Positions 11,880-23,324 of a stretch of 64,000 bases of DNA are shown here, piece by piece. Under the pieces are notes generated by a model that was not told where the DNA came from, ran no database searches, and worked only from the letters and a program-made list of their open reading frames with translations. The translations under genes were made by a program, and so were the position numbers. How positions within the stretch are numbered: position 1 is the stretch's first letter; each line of letters begins with the position of its first letter. This DNA is from Kalmusia sp. IMI 367209 (taxonomy: Eukaryota > Ascomycota > Dothideomycetes > Pleosporales > Didymosphaeriaceae): positions 124,001-188,000 of the forward strand of contig JAPEUQ010000013.1 in assembly GCA_027946365.1 (NCBI GenBank). Direction: 5' to 3'.

Positions 11880-13155
11880 TTATGCCCAGATACGCAACTG
11901 CGCTAGGTAAGCTACATTGATAGAAGATGTGTGTATGCGATACGTACCATTGAATCCCATGAACCGGTGCAAAGACTTAGTGCATCGTTGCTCACGCCGA
12001 GACAGCTGACACGGTTGTCGTGGCCTTGCAGTGTGCCTACACGCTCCCCACGAAGGACGTCCCAGACCTATGACTTTGTCAGACACGCTGTGTAACGAGG
12101 TACAAGTAGATACTGACCTTGCACTCGAAGTCGTCATAACCTGCGAACAGCAAACGACCTGACACGGAGAAGGCCACTGATGTGATGCCGCAAACAGGCT
12201 CGGGGATCTGGCGAATATGTCAGCAAAGCGAAAGTGGAAATGCAGATAGAAGGTTTGGGGTTGACGCACTGTGTAGGCCTGCAGTTCACGGTCGGCACGG
12301 ATGTCAAACAGGCGGCACGACGCGTCATCGGAACCAGTGCCGAATGCATTACCGTTCGGGAAGAATTGGATGGCGTTGATGTCGGAGTCGTGAGCCGCAA
12401 AGGTCTGGACACACTTCTGTTGACGGATGTCCCACAGCTTGGCAAAAGCATCGCAAGCACCAGACACAAACTGGTTGTGGTCGAGCGGGTTTATGCTCAA
12501 GCTCATAACGTCGCCAAGATGGTCAGCGAACTCGTGCACCTTGGAGCCGGTCTCGAGGTCCCAGAGAACGCAAGTCATGTCGCCGGACGAGGTAAGAATG
12601 CGCTTGTCGCTGATGAATCGGCAGCAGCTCAAGTAACCCGAGTGGCCGGACAGCTCTCGGGCGACGCGGGTGGGGCCTTCTCGCGCCGACAGATTGTAGA
12701 TGGAGCAGATGTTGTCCAAGCCTCCGCACGCGACATAATTTCCAGACGGCGAGTATGCGCAGGTCATGACCCACGATGACCGCAGCGGGATGGCGTGGAC
12801 CTTGTTTGTGGTATAGGCATCCCAGATGATGAGCTTGCCGTCCTGTGAGGCGGAAACGAGATGTCGGCGGTCCGTCGACCAGTGCATGGCGTAGATCTTG
12901 GCCAGATGGCCCTTGAGGGTGCGCTTCGTCTTCATCGAGAGGCGCGGCAGGGCCTCGACTCGCTGCTTTGCGACATCGCGGACTGAATTGGACTGTTAGC
13001 AAGCGGTCGCGGCAGCGGCGACGGAGGGAGTTGTACATACGGGTAGTGTCAGCAAGCTCGTCCTTCTTCCGTTTTATCCTGTCCTTGAGGGCCTCGGCAT
13101 CGCGCCGGGCGATCTGAATCTTCTGCTGGATAGATTCTGCGCTCATATCGGCCAT
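11880..13155 (-). CDS. sfaD: Heterotrimeric G-protein beta subunit (seven WD40 repeats)
   Basis: Five exons, 13155-13041, 12982-12270, 12207-12118, 12067-11948 and 11897-11880, encode 351 residues, typical of G-beta. The N-terminal coiled coil ([21 protein letters not shown]) that pairs with G-gamma is followed by [36 protein letters not shown] and seven WD repeats, including [81 protein letters not shown] and the last [14 protein letters not shown]. The final exon is only 18 nt and supplies LRIWA plus stop, which closes the propeller. All introns are canonical GT-AG. G-beta acts at the plasma membrane with G-alpha and G-gamma in growth, sporulation and, in pathogens, virulence signalling. 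It is divergent from the deaminase gene at 13878 with 722 bp between starts. Confidence 0.96.
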
Positions 13156-13877
13156 GCTCTGTGGGCTACAGATGCGGCGGAAGGGGGCGTCGTCGCGGTG
13201 GAGCGTCGCAGGCGAGGCAGGCGAGATCCAGGGGCCTCACTAGTGCAGCAGCCGAGCACGCACGCGGTGCAGAGGCTCGGGACGAGGTCGTGGGAGCGGC
13301 AGAGGCGCGCTGAGGAGGAGCAATTGCTCGCGCTGAGGGGCGGCGCGGGCTGCGGATGGCGGATGGCGGATGGTAAGAGGTGAGAGGGCTGCGGTGGTGC
13401 TGGAGACGAGGTTACGGTTACGGGGCGTCCTCCTGGGGAGCTGGGCTGGGGGCTAACCGAGAAACGTCAAGGTGGATGCCGAAAGGAAGGGAGCGGCCGA
13501 ACAAGCACGACGCTGGGCACACCCGCAACGATGAAAGAAGCGGCTCGTCACGCGGGGAATCGCCGCTCTGGTCAGGGTCGACAAGGTGCAGACAGGAGAC
13601 TGGAGACGAGGGCTGGCGGCGAGGGCGCTGAGGAGCGATGAGAACAGGAAACCGCGAGCGCGCCGCCTTTGCGCCTTCTTCGTCGTAATCTGCTGCTCCT
13701 CTTTCTGGCAACAACCGCCCGCTAGCCCGTCCGGGCCTAGCCTAGGAGAAGTTCGAGAACGCCGCTGCCATTGGCTGCATCGTAATTGACCCGCGCCTTC
13801 CCTCCAGACAAATGTCGCGGCTGCGTTTGACGCCAGCTCGCTGATCGCTGACCACCCTCATCTTCTTCACCATCACC
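13156..13877. promoter_or_regulatory. Shared divergent promoter region, G-beta / deaminase-like gene
   Basis: A 722-bp region lies between two divergent start codons. It is GC-rich and contains several short open frames that look spurious. No TATA box or known operator is evident; the stretch just before 13878 is pyrimidine-rich with CACCATC repeats, usual for fungal start regions. Confidence 0.5.
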
Positions 13878-15497
13878 ATGGCCGACGTCGTCCCCGTCGA
13901 CGCACGCTTCGCCCGGACGCTGCCCAAGATCGAAGTATGTCGTCCCCAACCTCCAGCCTCCTGTTCGCCAACTGCCAAGTGCGCATGGGCGCCAATAAAA
14001 CTATCCGTTCGCGGCCATGCTAACCCCGACGCAAGTTGCACGCCCATCTAACTGGCAGCATCAGTCGCGCCTGTCTCCACGACATCTGGGAGGCGCGACG
14101 AGCTCACGAGCAGGAGCTTGACCTGGAGGACCCTCTCATGGCCATACCGCCAGACAAGGTCGACTACGACGTGCAAACGTATGGCGCTTTTCCTTTGTTT
14201 CCATTGATCTTCGGACCCCCGTCGGATAGGCCGTAAGCGCGTGCACGTCCGGCGTGCCATTGGATCTGCTCCCAAGCGCAACTGTAATTCTCCGACTGCT
14301 CCCAGGAGTCGCCTGCTCGCTCTCATTGCACCGTGTAAATTGTCTTCTGTATGGTTGCAGCGGACATGTAGTTCGCCCTGGCCACCACAGCGACGTGCTA
14401 TAGCCAGCCTCGACAACAGGCTCGCTGTTGGATAAGCAAGCGGCTAACAGCGCGCTTAGTTTCTTCCCTTTGTTCTCTTCGTACATTTATAAGCTTTGTA
14501 GCGACCTTCCCAGTATAGAGTACGTATTGGACGCAACGTGTCCAATGCTCCGCGCAATCATCACCGTTCTGCCGAGCTTCTAGCGTGATGAACGGACCTC
14601 GAAAGTCGTGCGAGATGAGCATGCTCCTCGCTCATCTGAAAACAAGATTGACTTTTTAACAGATTCTCCACACGGGCAGTGTTAGCAGACTTTCAGGCCG
14701 ACGGTGTGGTGTACATTGAGCTTCGCACAACACCCAGAGCTATCCCAGGGCGCAACATTTCAAAAGATGATTATGTGAAGTCCATACTCCAAGTTCTCCG
14801 GCAACACAATGAAGATGAGACCAACACCATGAGGGCGTTCCTCATACTTTCCATTGACCGGCGCAATACAGCAGCTGAAGCACAAGAGGTGATTGACCTT
14901 GCACTCAGATATCAATCAGCTGGTGTAGTAGGCGTTGATCTCTGCGGCAACCCCGCGAAAGGAGATGTGAGCATATTCACAGACGCATTCGCAAGGGCGA
15001 GAGCTGCAGGGATGAAGATCACATTACACTTCGCAGAGATCGCAGAATCAGCTACCGATGAAGAACTCAACACGCTCCTCTCCTGGCACCCAGATCGCCT
15101 TGGGCACGTCATTCATGTCAAAGATGACTTCCGGCAGCACATAGAGAAGGAGAACATAGGCGTAGAGCTATGTCTAAGCTGCAACGTCCACGGGAAGCTA
15201 ATTACAGGGACCTACTCTGACCATCACTTTGGTATGTGGCGGCATACTAGTGTTCCGATAACATTATGCGTAAGTAGGCGCAGGTTTGAGGGGATGCTGC
15301 GACTGACTGTTGGCTAGACCGACGACGTGGGCGTGTTTTGCAGCCCGCTCTCTCAGGAGTATTACCTCGCTGCCACCCATTTTGGCTTGGATCGTGCTGA
15401 GTTGAGGACGTTAGCACAGCGGCCGATCAGCTCCATATTCACTGGAGCGCGCGAACGCGCTCGGCTAGAGTATATATTCAGGCAAATCCACATCTGA
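13878..15497 (+). CDS. Adenosine deaminase-like protein (ADAL / N6-methyl-AMP deaminase type)
   Basis: Five exons, 13878-13934, 14036-14178, 14460-14519, 14663-15269 and 15318-15497, encode 348 residues, the usual ADAL length. Zn-binding HAH is at residues 21-23 (LPKIELHAHLTGS). The signature FQADGVVYIELRTTPR, the third metal/catalytic block TLHFAEIAE (His209, Glu212), HPDRLGH (229-235) and the metal-binding Asp pair TDDVGVF (291-292) are all present, so the active site looks complete. The family hydrolyses adenosine or N6-methyl-AMP to inosine/IMP in purine salvage and clean-up of modified nucleotides; the TTPR motif points to the ADAL branch rather than classical ADA. Introns of 101, 281, 143 and 48 nt are GT-AG. 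The 281-nt intron is long for this genome, but the joined frame matches the family on both sides. Confidence 0.93.
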
Positions 15498-16738
15498 AGC
15501 ATGCTGCCATTCTAGATAGCGAAAAGTGGGAAATCTGCGCTCAAAGTTCGTGATCCATGGCCATACACCCAACCGCATGTTTAATGTCGATTACGTGAGA
15601 CTAGATGAACAAATACTGTTTCACTATGGCAAACCCCTATGATGATCACGTGACGTTTCATCATCACTTCGCCAGTTTTTGAAGCGAAAAAGAGCCACAT
15701 ACATGCACGTGATCCGCTCCTTAGCGATGGCTCGAGCTCACACAAAAGAGTCCACAAAACGTTTAAATTCTAGAATGAATGATCATCTCAATCCCCTATA
15801 CTAAGGCAATTCTAGTGGCCACTCAACCATGCCGACCAAGCTGAGTGGAAAAATAATGTACGAGCGGCTTCCCCGAGAGATCCGAGGTCCGACCTAGGAA
15901 TACATCTGGGACTAGTATAACGACAAGAACGAAAAAAGTCATATCTTCGTCGGTGCCTTGTACTCACCGTTGATGCATCTTGATAACTCAGAGACTTGCC
16001 TTAGCAGGAGATCTATGTTTGGGGTCCTCTACAGAAATTCGTTTCCGTCCAAGTCAGCGAGCTCGTCCCCGCCCCATTCAACGAGCTTGGTCCGCAAGCA
16101 TTCCCCGAGCTTGTACAATGGCTCATCGAGAACGTGGACTTGGGGGTCGGATACATGCCTCATACCGAGGATCACAAAATGGGTTGGCCCCCGTGATACC
16201 GTCGAAGTGATTTCCACTGGACCGAACTGTCCCAACGGGCGTACAAGTCAAGACCTGGCCCGAGCCGAAGAAGGAGTAGGAGTGGGAGGAGTGGGAACTA
16301 AAATCGCCGTTGAGTGGCGGGAGAAATTTAGAGAGGCCTCCTGAGGATGTAATGGTACGCAAGACGAGCCTGGCAGCTAATCTCTCATAGGAACGGGTTC
16401 ATTTCTCAAGATGACGAGAGACACGGACAGAGGGGTAAACGATTACATTGTTCATGCTGAGGCGGGAGGCCGCAACTGCGTAATGAAATAGGTGCACATG
16501 CATTCTGCACAAAGACAGAAGACTCAAAGGCGGCGCGTCAATAAGATAGCATAGGTAGGTGAACTCACACGTCTAACGAATCGTGCCACTGAACAACACA
16601 TGTGCCTTGCTCGCCTTATGTATCTGGTTATGACTCTTTGGTGTATCTTAGCACTGATCATTGCTTACAGATATCTTACAATATTTCTTATGCACGCTTT
16701 GTTTTGGGTATTTCAATATTCATCTCCTATCAAATCCA
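15498..16738. other. Intergenic stretch, no gene seen
   Basis: The open frames here (15958-16344 + and 16029-16235 -) are antisense to each other. The minus one reads like protein (68 codons) but has stops on both sides and no family I recognise, so it is at best a remnant. Confidence 0.5.
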
Positions 16739-17255
16739 TCACAGCACAACCATCCCACCAAGCAGCCCACCAGCCACCGCACCAAATATCCCCGGACATC
16801 TCCACAGCGCGGCATTAGTAGTTTGTTCAGCTGGCGCCGGCGGTACAGACGACAGCGCGTGAGACGCTACGTTCGATGTAGACGTACTCCTAGGACTCGA
16901 TGCGAACGTAAAAATTGCCGAGGAAGGCAAAGGTGCGGCTGCGGACGGTGGCGAAGACAAACTGGAGTGCACTGTGCAATGCGTTGTGGCGCTTGTGGGC
17001 AGTGGAGTGTTTGGCTCGCCGTATGTGAGTGCGTTGGAGGGGTCGAAGACGGGGATGGTGTAAATGTCTGTGGATGCGTGTTAGATCCGTGGAACTAAAT
17101 TTGAGAACATGAGTGAAAGACATACCAGACATGAATGTGACCGTTACCACAGAGCCGGTTGGGCTTCCAGCTGCAGATTCGCTTGGGTTCTGTCCATATT
17201 GTAATTGCGCTGCTGCGTAGCCTATGAGCAAGAAAGTCGCAGTGTACTTCATCAT
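16739..17255 (-). CDS. Small Ser/Thr/Pro-rich secreted protein, probable GPI anchor
   Basis: Exons 17255-17126 and 17067-16739 (58-nt GT-AG intron) give 152 residues. The start is the first of two consecutive ATGs, followed by a signal peptide (KYTATFLLIGYAAAQ). The middle is rich in Ser, Thr, Pro and Ala and suitable for O-glycosylation. The C-terminus is a hydrophobic tail (CPGIFGAVAGGLLGGMVVL) preceded by a small-residue region (TTNAAL), the pattern of a GPI-anchor signal. It is probably a cell-wall or surface protein; no domain is recognised. It diverges from the AA9 gene at 18088, 832 bp apart, so the two may share control. Confidence 0.72.
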
Positions 17256-18087
17256 GATCGTAGATGGTGTAGATGGAAAAGAATGATTGAGAGCAGAAGT
17301 AGCCACAAGCACGTCTATCAAAGAGCTCTACTAGCCAATGCGCGCGCCAGTTCCCCTTTGTGATACGCCGCTCGGCCCCATCACGGGGTTACGGCCCCTC
17401 CTTATTTCGGAGGTCTCGTGCTCATTAGGGGCGGTTGCAAGGGACAAAGACGGTGGCGAAGGGGCTCAAAGGTTTGTCGCAGAGGCTGCAAAAACGGAGT
17501 CTGAGCTGAAGATTGGACGCGAGGTCTGAGGTTGAAGTGAGCGGTTGTAGTTGATTGGTCGTGGTTACGCGCCCCTGACTAGCGCAGCGGAAGGCGCAAG
17601 CGAAATATCCGACTATCACCATGGATAGCAACGCCGCATCGCAATTATACTTTTACATCCTGTCTTGGACGAGTCCTCGATAAAAATGACCTTCTCTCAA
17701 ATGGGATTAGACACTCCCATAGCTACTCGTGATCAAAGAGCAACATAGATATTGTATCGGAAATAGATTCCATCAACCCCGGTTTTCGGTGAATTTATAT
17801 TGCTGTTAATGAACAGTTCCTCCTGTGTATTGCACAGCATGTATTTTTCCACAAAGGAATTGCGCTAGACTTACTATTGCAAAATCATGGCACAAATCGT
17901 CACTTAAACTTCTCATTCCTTTACTCGTGGCAATTATCCAGCCCATCTTCCTGGTCACTTGATCTAGCACCACGAAGTAGGCACTGTACCGAAAGACGGG
18001 GTACATATAGGCTTATCGACATCGGTATTGAAGTCCAGTGCTGAATCTCTACAGATTCGTCTCGTTAGCTACTGATCTCTAGTCACC
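17256..18087. promoter_or_regulatory. Divergent intergenic region between GPI-type protein and AA9 gene
   Basis: An 832-bp region separates two divergent secreted-protein genes. The AA9-proximal half is AT-rich and the other half GC-rich. No gene is supported. No CreA-type or XlnR-type site cluster was obvious by eye. Confidence 0.45.
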
Positions 18088-18946
18088 ATGCGTTGGTCCG
18101 CTGGCACCATTGTGGCCTTCACGGCGATCTTCTCCCCCGTTCTTGCTCACTGTAAGCCAACGTCTTTCAGAAACCTTAGGCATTGGAAATAATCTCATAA
18201 CATACCAAACTTTAGGGAACTACGAATCCGTCCTCCTAAACGGCAAAGAAACCGGCGCATACGAATACGTCCGCCGCACCAAGAACAGCAACAGCCCTGT
18301 CACTGACCTCACTTCCAAAGACTTTGTCTGCAATGTTGGTGGCATCGACGCCGACGTCATGAGCGCTACTAAGACGCTCAGCGTCAAGCCAGGCGACCAG
18401 ATTGGCTTCCGCATCCGTGACATCTTCGGGCATCCTGGCATCCAGCAGGTGTACATGAGCAAAGCCCCTAGCACGGCCCAATCCTACCAGGGTGATGGGA
18501 ATTGGTTTAAAGTGTATTCTCTCACGACTTCGAATCTCACGAATGACCCCATCTTCTGGGCGCCGTTTAAGGACAACGTGGGTATCGCCAACTTCACCTT
18601 CACGTTACCTACTACACTGCCGAGTGGGCAGTATCTGATGCGTGCGGAGGGGCTCGCACTCCATGGTGCATCAACGGCGGGCGGAGCCCAGTTCTACATT
18701 GGGTGTGCACAGCTCGAGGTCATTGGTGGTGGGAGCGGCAATCCAGGTCCCACTGTCAAGTTTCCCGGTGCGTATACTGGGAATGAGCCTGGTATCTTGG
18801 TGAATATGTATTGGCCGCCGCTGAGGAATTACACGGCGCCTGGCCCGGCTGTTTGGCCAAACAAATGCGAGGACCACTCTCCTAATTATGCTGGGAAGAC
18901 GAGTGACGGGGATTGTACGCCCCTTGCAGCAGGTGCAACAGGGTAG
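18088..18946 (+). CDS. AA9 lytic polysaccharide monooxygenase (former GH61)
   Basis: Exons 18088-18151 and 18216-18946 (64-nt intron) encode 264 residues. A 20-residue signal peptide ends in SPVLA, so cleavage leaves His21 as the mature N-terminus, the first copper-brace ligand (codon followed by the intron, reading H-W-N-Y-E). The second copper His is His94 in DIFGHPGIQQVYMSK, and the axial Tyr is Tyr182 in GGAQFYIGCAQLEV, with the conserved Gln beside it. The LALHGAS and KFPGAYTGNEPGILVNMYWPP blocks are AA9 hallmarks. It cleaves cellulose or related beta-glucans oxidatively outside the cell. There is no CBM1; the protein stops shortly after the catalytic domain. The intron right after the His1 codon supports the assigned start. 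Confidence 0.95.
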
Positions 18947-21900
18947 TGATATTTGTTCTTTTGATTGACCTACAGTGGTAGGTCAGCCTGATAATTATAC
19001 TCTCTGAGAACATATGAGATCTTTTTGAAGTTGTCCAATATCGCGACGCTGTAGACTCGTGCGCCGTACAACCCAGTATAGTTGTAAAAAAGAAAGCTCG
19101 CATTCCTCAGCCTTGAGAGGGCGTCCTTGGGGCGGCTTGCGTATGCAAGTGCAGGATATCGCATAGACAGAATCCAAGAACCGATGTAATGAATTATATT
19201 CGGACATATCTCTGCATCGGTGCAAGGTTATGATTGGACAATAACAGGACTGTAGAAATATTGCTAGGTAGGTTTAGGTCTTTTGTACAGGACTTCAATG
19301 AGGATACAACACGACAGTCCGACCTTGTGTGGTTTTCCCAGTCCCATTGTCGCCCGAAGGTGACGAGAATGAGCGATTGGTCATCTTTATATGTGACACC
19401 TGCACACTCCTTTACGACCTGTAGATCTAGTGAGAACAAGATCGAAATACGTGGACTTGTACATTATGAAGTCGTATATAGGCCTTTATTATACTAATAT
19501 TTAGTTAATCACGCATGCCATACGTGCCATTAGTCATTAGCCGATACCCTATCAGAGGTATGTCTATCAATACAAAGCTTTTTTTCAAAGTCTTTGTTTA
19601 GAACAAGAACTTGTTCTTCGCATCTAAAAGTTTACTCTACTACATCATTATCTATGCGAACATAAATGCCGAAATTCTACTGCAAGGTAAATACGTATCC
19701 AGCTCTCCAGACTTCGATGGCCATTGACATTAAGTACTACAGTGACAGCTTGATATTTGTTGCAACATCAAGAAATTGGCTCATAATCCAGCCTCTAATC
19801 GTCACATCTGAAAGTACTGTGCAAGGCTGGTACATTCGGGGATGGTCGGTTTGCTACATGATCCTAGGAGCAAATTCTATGGATATAAATTATATAAGAT
19901 GCAGTTAGTCTGCTATTGGATTTCGTGAGGGTGGATAAAGATAAATTGTTTTGACTTTCTAGTGAAGGCTCGCTCTTCTTTCCGGTACACAAACTCATCG
20001 CAGATAACCGTTGATTCTGGGGCGTTTGGCGAAACTATAATTATACTAAGAATTCGATTTATGACGACTGAATTCGGTCAATCAGAATACATATTATTGA
20101 GTGGGAAGCAGTGCATTTCTGTTCACAGTCGTTGAGTGATTGAAAAATCAACACAAGTAGACCAGCTAATAAGAAGCAGATCATTTTCTTCTATACAATA
20201 TCACAAGACATGGTGTGCATTAGTGAGGTATTGGGAGTATCCGCCAAGTCCATTCAAGCCATGTGTGATCGGCACTCCATGTTCTAAAGCCATCGCTGCG
20301 CATATCCTCGGGCCGATGGAGTGGTAATCGGAACTAGATCTGATCACATCGCCTCTTCCTTGAATACGTTCGTTCGAAATCGGAGGCTTGTAGTGCTCGT
20401 ATTCAAAACGAAATCACCCTCGTACGTATCCAATATTGTTTCAGATTTCGGCTAAAATCATATGCTTTCATTGCTGCAGCTCAAAGAGAGAAGGAAGCTG
20501 ATAGAGACATTAGTATTGCGAGCTTTTGCTGTATTGAGTATGAAATCCTTGCTCGTTACTTTCATATCTGCACGTTCCCAATCTTATATTATTGATGGCC
20601 AGCTGATGGTCTGAAGTCTGTTTTTAGAATGTGTTGTTTTTGCTTTTAAAAGTAGTGGAGAGATAGCAACCGCATCTTTGCCCGTATCTTCTAAATTCCT
20701 GATATTGTGAGGCAGTCCCGATGCCTCTGGCATTCTCCGCTTTAGCAATGTAGAACCATTAGAGTAAATACATGGAGAGACAATTGTAGTAGATAGATAT
20801 GGTTTCGTTCCCGGTTTAAGACGATTCAAAGCCCCAAACGAAGGCAGACACTTTTTGTTTAGCTTGTTAACACTTTGGTTACTCTAGATGACATGTGGAC
20901 TACACAAAAGTGATCATTAATCTCTTACTTTATTTTACCCTTATAAGTAGCATCATTTGTGAGACACGCTGCGTGCAAGTTGGAAACTCGGAAGCTCCTA
21001 AATAGCTAGGATTAGCAATGTCCAAGGTCAGACTCTCCTCAGAAAGGGTTTCCCTTTACCATTTCGTTCTCGTTGCCAAAAGCGGCTTCCTAGACAGATG
21101 CATCTTTATAAACATCCTCGGCAATACTGTAGCACTTGTAGTGCACCCTTGTACTATAGCATGAAGAACTTGTGTAGTATATTGAAGTTTTGGAGAGCTT
21201 GTCGGAGGGTCTTCGACAACTAGTCCTGCATCCCCAGCATTTTAAAACCTTGCGCGATATCTCCCTCATTCCAGGCTCAACTCGCATCTTAATCCGTCAT
21301 CCTCCCACGTTGTTCCCAATGAGCTGTACCGTAATCGACTTGTGTGATTTCTTTAAGCTCAGCCCCGCCAACGGTAGTCTAACAAAGGGCATTTTCAAAG
21401 TGTACCCGGCCAGATGGGTCGCTTCCCGAGCTCGACCTCATGTGCTCAGAACTAGTCCCGATCAAGTCCCTGGTCGTGGAGCTCATGGCCTGATAAGCGC
21501 CGGAGACTCCGCAGTCGGCGCACACGAAGTACTAGCATACTGTGTAGGGTTGAGAACGAAATCGTTCATTACGAAAGCCATGCCGTCATCTGCACAAGCC
21601 AAAGATTCCTATAACTCTCTTCGAATAGCAGCAATACGTATTCGGCCCGCCACTTACAACCAGAAGCCTCCCAATACGGGATTCATCAGAGATAATCACA
21701 GGGTTATCTCTAATTTGGATGTCAGAAGTCGGAGAACCAGTGGTTGGAGTCGTAATCGCCAGTGGCTGGGACCGAGAGAGTGTAGGGAGCCGCGATGCCG
21801 TCTTTGAAGCTACGTTTCTAGATGGAGTGAGTGGCGGTCGAACAAACACTTGATGGAACTCTAGTATTCAGGGGGCGATCCTCAAAGACGGTGGTGCCGT

Positions 21901-21969
21901 AGCAGAGGGCTCAATTACGACGGCGGAGATCGATTCGCTTGAAGCTGTTAATAGTTTTGTGTCTGATGG
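18947..21969. other. AT-biased block without supported genes
   Basis: By eye the sequence is clearly richer in A/T and in TpA than flanking DNA, above all at about 19,000-21,200, and every frame is broken by frequent stops. This fits decayed DNA, possibly repeat-induced point mutation, but no parent element is recognisable. A 205-codon + frame at 21190-21807 and a Ser/Thr/Pro-rich minus frame at 21586-21969 remain; the latter may be the far 3' part of the CBM18 remnant. Confidence 0.5.
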
Positions 21970-23324
21970 CTAGGCGCATTCGACCGGGAGGCATATGGCG
22001 TTAAGACTAATGCTGTGGGAGCTATCAATGTCCTGTGATGAAATGACGGTGATGATTAAGATATGGCTATCGACATGCACCGTGAAAGACTGCCCGTTCG
22101 TAAACTAGGTCCAGTCTACGTTCTTGAATGCACTGGAAGCGCACAAGACGCCGTCTACACGTATCTCAAAACTCGACGTGGTATCAGGGTTTCGAAAACC
22201 CTGCGCAAATAAAGAGCATTTGATCGATGCGCCGTCAGGAATCTGGATATCAATTCAAGTGAATGTTATGGCATACGGGCTTCAAGAACTACTGCCAGTA
22301 TAGAGATAATTGGCAGAGTCGCAACCGTCTTCAGTGATGATGTAGATGCCCGAGCTTCCAGTCTGGGCAATGATCCACGGAGCAGTATTACCGGTCACCC
22401 CTCCACCCTAAGCAGGTTAGCAAACAATTCAGCATGGTTGGAGTAGAGAAAGTTTGAATTGACAATGTCACTAGTGCGCTGCTGATACACAAGATGAGAC
22501 ACTAGGTCCAGCCGAAGCTGTGGTTGATGGCTCTTGTGAACTCGATGATTCGCTGCTGGATGCAGATGTGCTCAGCTCGTTGCTCAATACAGATGTGCTC
22601 GACTCCGTGCTGAACACGACTGTGCTCGTCACAGTGCTCAATACTGGTGCGCCATGCTCGTCACAGTGCTTAATACCGACGTGCCAAATCCTGTGCTCAA
22701 CACGCTCGACGAAAAGCTTATCACCTTGACAGAGCCTGAACTGCTCGTAATCAAGCTGCTAGAGCCAGCACTGGTTGCGATGGATGACCGAGGAGTTGCG
22801 ACAGACGACGATCGCGAAGATGATAAACTTGAAGATGCTTGTTTAGTCGTCCGAGTCGAAGTTGACGACGACCTAGTACACTTTCCAAAGTCCTGCTGAC
22901 AGCCTACACCACAGTATGCATCGGTCCCCAAAGAATTGCCCCAGCGCTATGCCTGGCAGGTGAAACCAAAGCCTTTGCTGCAGCGCTCCTTGCGAGATAC
23001 GTGTGTAGAAGGGGCTGCAGACGGGGAAGCGCGAGACGATGTATGAGTTTGAGTAGATGTGCTCCTTTTCATGGTCGATCATACCGGGTTCGAAGACGCC
23101 TTCCCGTCGCAGCCCCGGTGACCACTCTGGCATTTATGACCGTAGTAATCCTTCGTTTTCCACAGTGTCCCCATTGGCTACAACAGTTCCCCCACCAATC
23201 CCCCTAGCATGTCGATTGGAATGGCGAACCGTATCCCGCAGTTGGGCTCGTCATTGAGATGCGCGGTAGAAAAGGGGACCGAGGCGAGGGCCGTAAGGAT
23301 GCCCAAGAGCAACGAAGCGCGCAT
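21970..23324 (-). pseudogene. Decayed chitin-binding (CBM18, hevein-type) secreted protein gene
   Basis: From ATG 23324 the frame encodes a signal peptide (RASLLLGILTALASVPFSTA), then the start of a hevein module (NDEPNCGIRFA). A frame change follows and the module goes on in another frame as GNCCSQWGHCGK, with a TAG just before it. A second frame change continues it as TKDYYGHKCQSGHRGC. A TGA, a Thr/Ser-rich linker and a second CBM18 follow (CSKGFGFTCQA, TAG, RWGN, TDAYCGVGCQQDFGKC), which seems to have lost part of its CCS core. Next come a Ser/Thr stalk of about 130 codons and a C-terminal beta-type region (FEIRVDGVLCAS, FTNGQSFTVHVDSHI) interrupted by more stops. Hevein modules bind chitin. 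With at least two frameshifts and about five internal stops this is a pseudogene; exact limits and introns are uncertain. Confidence 0.75.
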
